Shown here in pieces: positions 61,845 to 64,000 of a stretch of 64,000 bases of DNA. The stretch covers positions 2,668,453 to 2,732,452 of the forward strand of contig PCDI01000001.1 in assembly GCA_002778195.1 (NCBI GenBank), read 5' to 3'. Each line of letters opens with the position of its first letter. Positions within the stretch are counted from its first letter, which is position 1. Made by a program: the position numbers and the translations under genes. The notes below the pieces were generated by a model. That model saw nothing but the letters and a program-made list of their open reading frames with translations. It was not told where the DNA came from and searched no databases. The DNA comes from Raffaelea ambrosiae (taxonomy: Eukaryota > Ascomycota > Sordariomycetes > Ophiostomatales > Ophiostomataceae).

Positions 61845-63038
61845 CTAGGTCATATAGCCTAATAACTTCCAGAGGCGTATCTGTAATGGGATAGTCCGTT
61901 TTCCGCGGAGAAGAATGGAATGGCCTCCGTGAAATATGGCAGAGCGTCCCTGCAGGTTCTCCACGCACTGTTTTCCCAGGACCGGGTTCAGATTGTAAAT
62001 GGGAATACCATCCCAGGTTGGGCATAATCCGGTAGCACCCGGCGGTCGCACATCGGGCACGTTCTCGGGTGTGACATCCCCGAGCAACAGAATACAGCCA
62101 CGTTGATGGAGCCCGGACAGCTCGTCAAAGGACTTGAATGCAATAAGATACTTCCGCATGTCCGACTCGCACAGCTTTGCCAGAAAAAGCAACTGCTCGC
62201 ATATACGACGGCGCATCAGCTCAAGGACATGAGTGTTCATGTCGGCTCTCCAGACGGCCTTATTCAGCAATGCGCCAAGCGAGTTGTGGTTGCGTAGGAA
62301 GGCCTTGTATCCTCCGTGGTACTTCCCGCGACGAGCGGCCGAAAAGTCACGCAGAAGTCCCTCCCTTCCCAGCGTGTATGCGGTAGGCCCACTCGGCCTC
62401 GCCGCGCCGGAGTTGCCCGATGCTAGCGCAGACTCCGAATGGGACGGGGACGGAGTATCCGCCATAGCAGACGGAGGAGTCCCTGCCGGGGAAGAAACGG
62501 CATCCTCATGCACTTGCACAGGGGCAAGGTCGGTAGGCACCCACCATGGGTCTCCAGTTTCGTGGTGCGCCATCAATTCAAAGCCCTGCAAGAAGCCACG
62601 CGGCAGACGCAGTCTTGTCGACGCGCACTGCCGGGTAGGGGTCGCCAAAATCCAAGCTGTCTTCTATTAGCTACCACGTGCTTCGAGAACAACCCGGGGT
62701 CCTTGGGTCTCGGCTCGCCACTCACCAAAGGCATTGCGGGACAGCTTTTGCTGCAGCTTGGTCTTTTTGTATGGCTGTCTGGTTGGCTTGGGTAGCTTCC
62801 ACTGGGTCCGGGCCTTTTGAAAAGATGCGTCTGCCAAGGGCGACCTGGGGAGCTGCTGTGACGGCCGGCCGTCAGCCGTTGAGGAGAGTGTCGCCTGCGC
62901 GCCGGCCTGGCTTGGGGACGGCTGGCAGAAGCACCGCCTCTGTCGTGGAATGGAAGTGGATGAGACCGCCGGTCTGCACGGCTGGCAGAAGGTGCCTATC
63001 TTTGAGGTACAGAGTCGGGCGCGGCCGGAGGCAGACAT
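61845..63038 (-). CDS. Conserved fungal protein, probably mitochondrial, function unknown
   Basis: Two exons: 63038-62726 and 62656-61845, joined across a 69-bp intron (donor GTGAGT, branch-like GCTAAT, acceptor ACAG), giving 374 residues. The splice restores FA-WILATPTRQCASTRLRLPRGFLQGFELM, which reads through where the unspliced frame would not. The N terminus (about 1-60) is rich in Arg, Ser and Thr without acidic residues, as in mitochondrial presequences. The core has GDPWWVP, then TAYTLGREGLL, YKAFLRNHNSLG, AVWRADMNTHVLELMRRRICEQLLFLA, and a C-terminal IPIYNL...ILLRGKRTIPLQIRLWKLLGYM. I recognise this as a fungal single-copy type but cannot name it; a respiratory-growth or mitochondrial maintenance role is only a guess. 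An upstream non-coding exon is possible. Its start faces clpP across 336 bp. Confidence 0.72.
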
Positions 63039-63374
63039 GCTGCATCTCACGCAAGAGGGCGCAGCTGAAGAAGCTAATGAAGAAGCCACTGGGAAGCTCC
63101 TAAAGACTTGCTGGTGCTTGCTGGTGCTTGCTGGTGCTGGTAGCTCGGGACAAGTATGCAGAAAAACAAAAGCGGCGTGCTGGTATTCTAATATGCGGGT
63201 CTAGCCACAAGGCGATAACAGATAACGGCGGCTGGCGCCCGCCAAAGCGCCGCAGAACAAAACAAGGCACGCTTATTTTGGCTGGGAGACATCGCCGTTC
63301 GCCACCGCCAGAGCTTCGAAGCTCTTCTATCTATTGCAGCCTGCGACGCCCAACACCGTCTCGTGCCGGACAAG
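63039..63374. promoter_or_regulatory. Shared divergent promoter region
   Basis: 336 bp between the two divergent start codons. It contains a 10-bp tandem repeat (cttgctggtg, three units, 63107-63136) in the leader side of the minus-strand gene. Both products are predicted to be mitochondrial, so co-regulation is plausible but not shown. Confidence 0.5.
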
Positions 63375-64000
63375 ATGAATGCTCAGAGAGCCGCATTCCG
63401 GATTTGCCAGGGCATTGGCGCCCAGTCATGCCGCCGGTTCTCCCATCTCTCCCGCTTCCCGGCCCCCCCTGCCACACCGGCAAACCCGTCCGCTTCGATA
63501 CCGATGCCGTACATCACAGAGGTCACAGTACGGCTCGCTCGCCATCCTATTCACTTGACAAGACTAGACTGGACAGACGCGCTAACGGTGTAGGCCGGGG
63601 GTTGGCGGACTTGTTCGTGATTGCCCTCCTCCCCTTTTTTCTCCTCTTGTCCTCCCTCCCCGCCGGCGCCTCTCCTCGCCGTGGCATTGACCCGAAAGGC
63701 AGCTGACCGATTCGAACAGCGGATATATTTTCCAAGCTTCTCCAGGTATGCTCAGCTGGCTCTCCCCCCCACCCCTTGACGTGCAGGGCCCGTTACTGAC
63801 CGTGGGGACCGCACTGGGAATCAGGAGCGCATTGTGTGTCTGAACGGCGCCATCGACGACACGGTGTCCGCAGCCATTGTAGCACAGCTGCTCTGGCTGG
63901 AGTCGGACGCGCCCGACAAACCCATCACAATGTACATTAACTCACCCGGCGGTGAAGTCAGCTCCGGGCTGGCAATCTACGATACCATGTCGTACATCCA
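63375..64000 (+). CDS. clpP: Mitochondrial ATP-dependent Clp protease proteolytic subunit ClpP, 5' part
   Basis: Peptidase of the mitochondrial matrix that works with ClpX-type ATPases. Exons by eye: 63375-63527, 63594-63612 (19 nt), 63720-63745 (26 nt) and 63825 to the window end. Joined, they give PMPYITEVT-AGGWRT-SDIFSKLLQ-ERIVCLNGAIDD, the standard ClpP N-terminal region, in phase throughout. Introns are 66, 107 and 79 bp with GT-AG ends and CTRAC-like branch points (gctaac, gctgac, actgac). The first ~40 residues are Arg/Ser/Ala-rich without acidic residues, a mitochondrial presequence. Exon 4 carries MYINSPGGEVSSGLAIYDTM, the substrate-binding loop; the catalytic Ser, His and Asp lie beyond the window. 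The start is the first ATG with a presequence; an upstream in-frame CTG-like extension is not needed. Confidence 0.92.

Noticed and set aside
62233..63103. Plus-strand frames of about 140 codons opposite the mitochondrial protein gene
   Set aside because: Complement of the two-exon minus-strand gene, which has a better splice and protein signal.

Overview
The window reads as a filamentous ascomycete genome. The genes at both ends are GC-rich, have short GT-AG introns with CTRAC-type branch points, and encode fungal-type proteins. Between about 8.3 and 61.4 kb lies one continuous AT-rich block of nested, mutated transposons. The two LTRs of the best-preserved retrotransposon differ almost only by C/T and G/A transitions, and every transposon reading frame is full of TAA/TAG codons. 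That is the signature of repeat-induced point mutation (RIP). No species is claimed.

Left gene block (1-8.26 kb). A five-exon gene (1319-5782, +) encodes a ~1345-residue putative regulator with a Zn2Cys6-like cysteine cluster and several C2H2 fingers. It converges on an intronless ethanolamine kinase gene (6595-7893, -). The space between them holds a 35-N gap, a G14 run and a 7-bp tandem repeat.

Transposon block (8.3-61.4 kb). Two Ty3/gypsy families dominate. Family G1 is about 8.3 kb long with LTRs of about 330-380 bp. It occurs as a + fragment (10137-10947), a minus copy (10948-17950), a nearly full-length minus copy (17951-26993), an inverted pair (27150-31899 minus, 31900-36367 plus), a minus 5' half (36368-38777), fragments around 51.2-52.1 kb, and the youngest-looking full copy (52884-61190, +). 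Family R2 (38809-51217, -) has LTRs of about 453-477 bp and carries a second ORF on the opposite strand. DNA transposons are nested inside: a TA-flanked foldback element (14810-15439), a palindromic TA-flanked element with an N gap at its centre (18446-19226), an element with a piggyBac-type transposase inside an R2 LTR (39198-41208), a PIF/Harbinger element inside R2 pol (44772-48303), and the 5' end of a pogo/Fot-type element (52386-52733).

Right gene block (61.4-64.0 kb). A two-exon gene (63038-61845, -) for a probably mitochondrial fungal protein is divergent from the 5' half of mitochondrial ClpP (63375 onward, +), which has a 19-nt microexon and runs off the window.

No operons, CRISPR arrays, rRNA or tRNA genes were seen. 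Exon boundaries and transposon junctions were placed by eye. Domain names come from motif recognition, not from a search.
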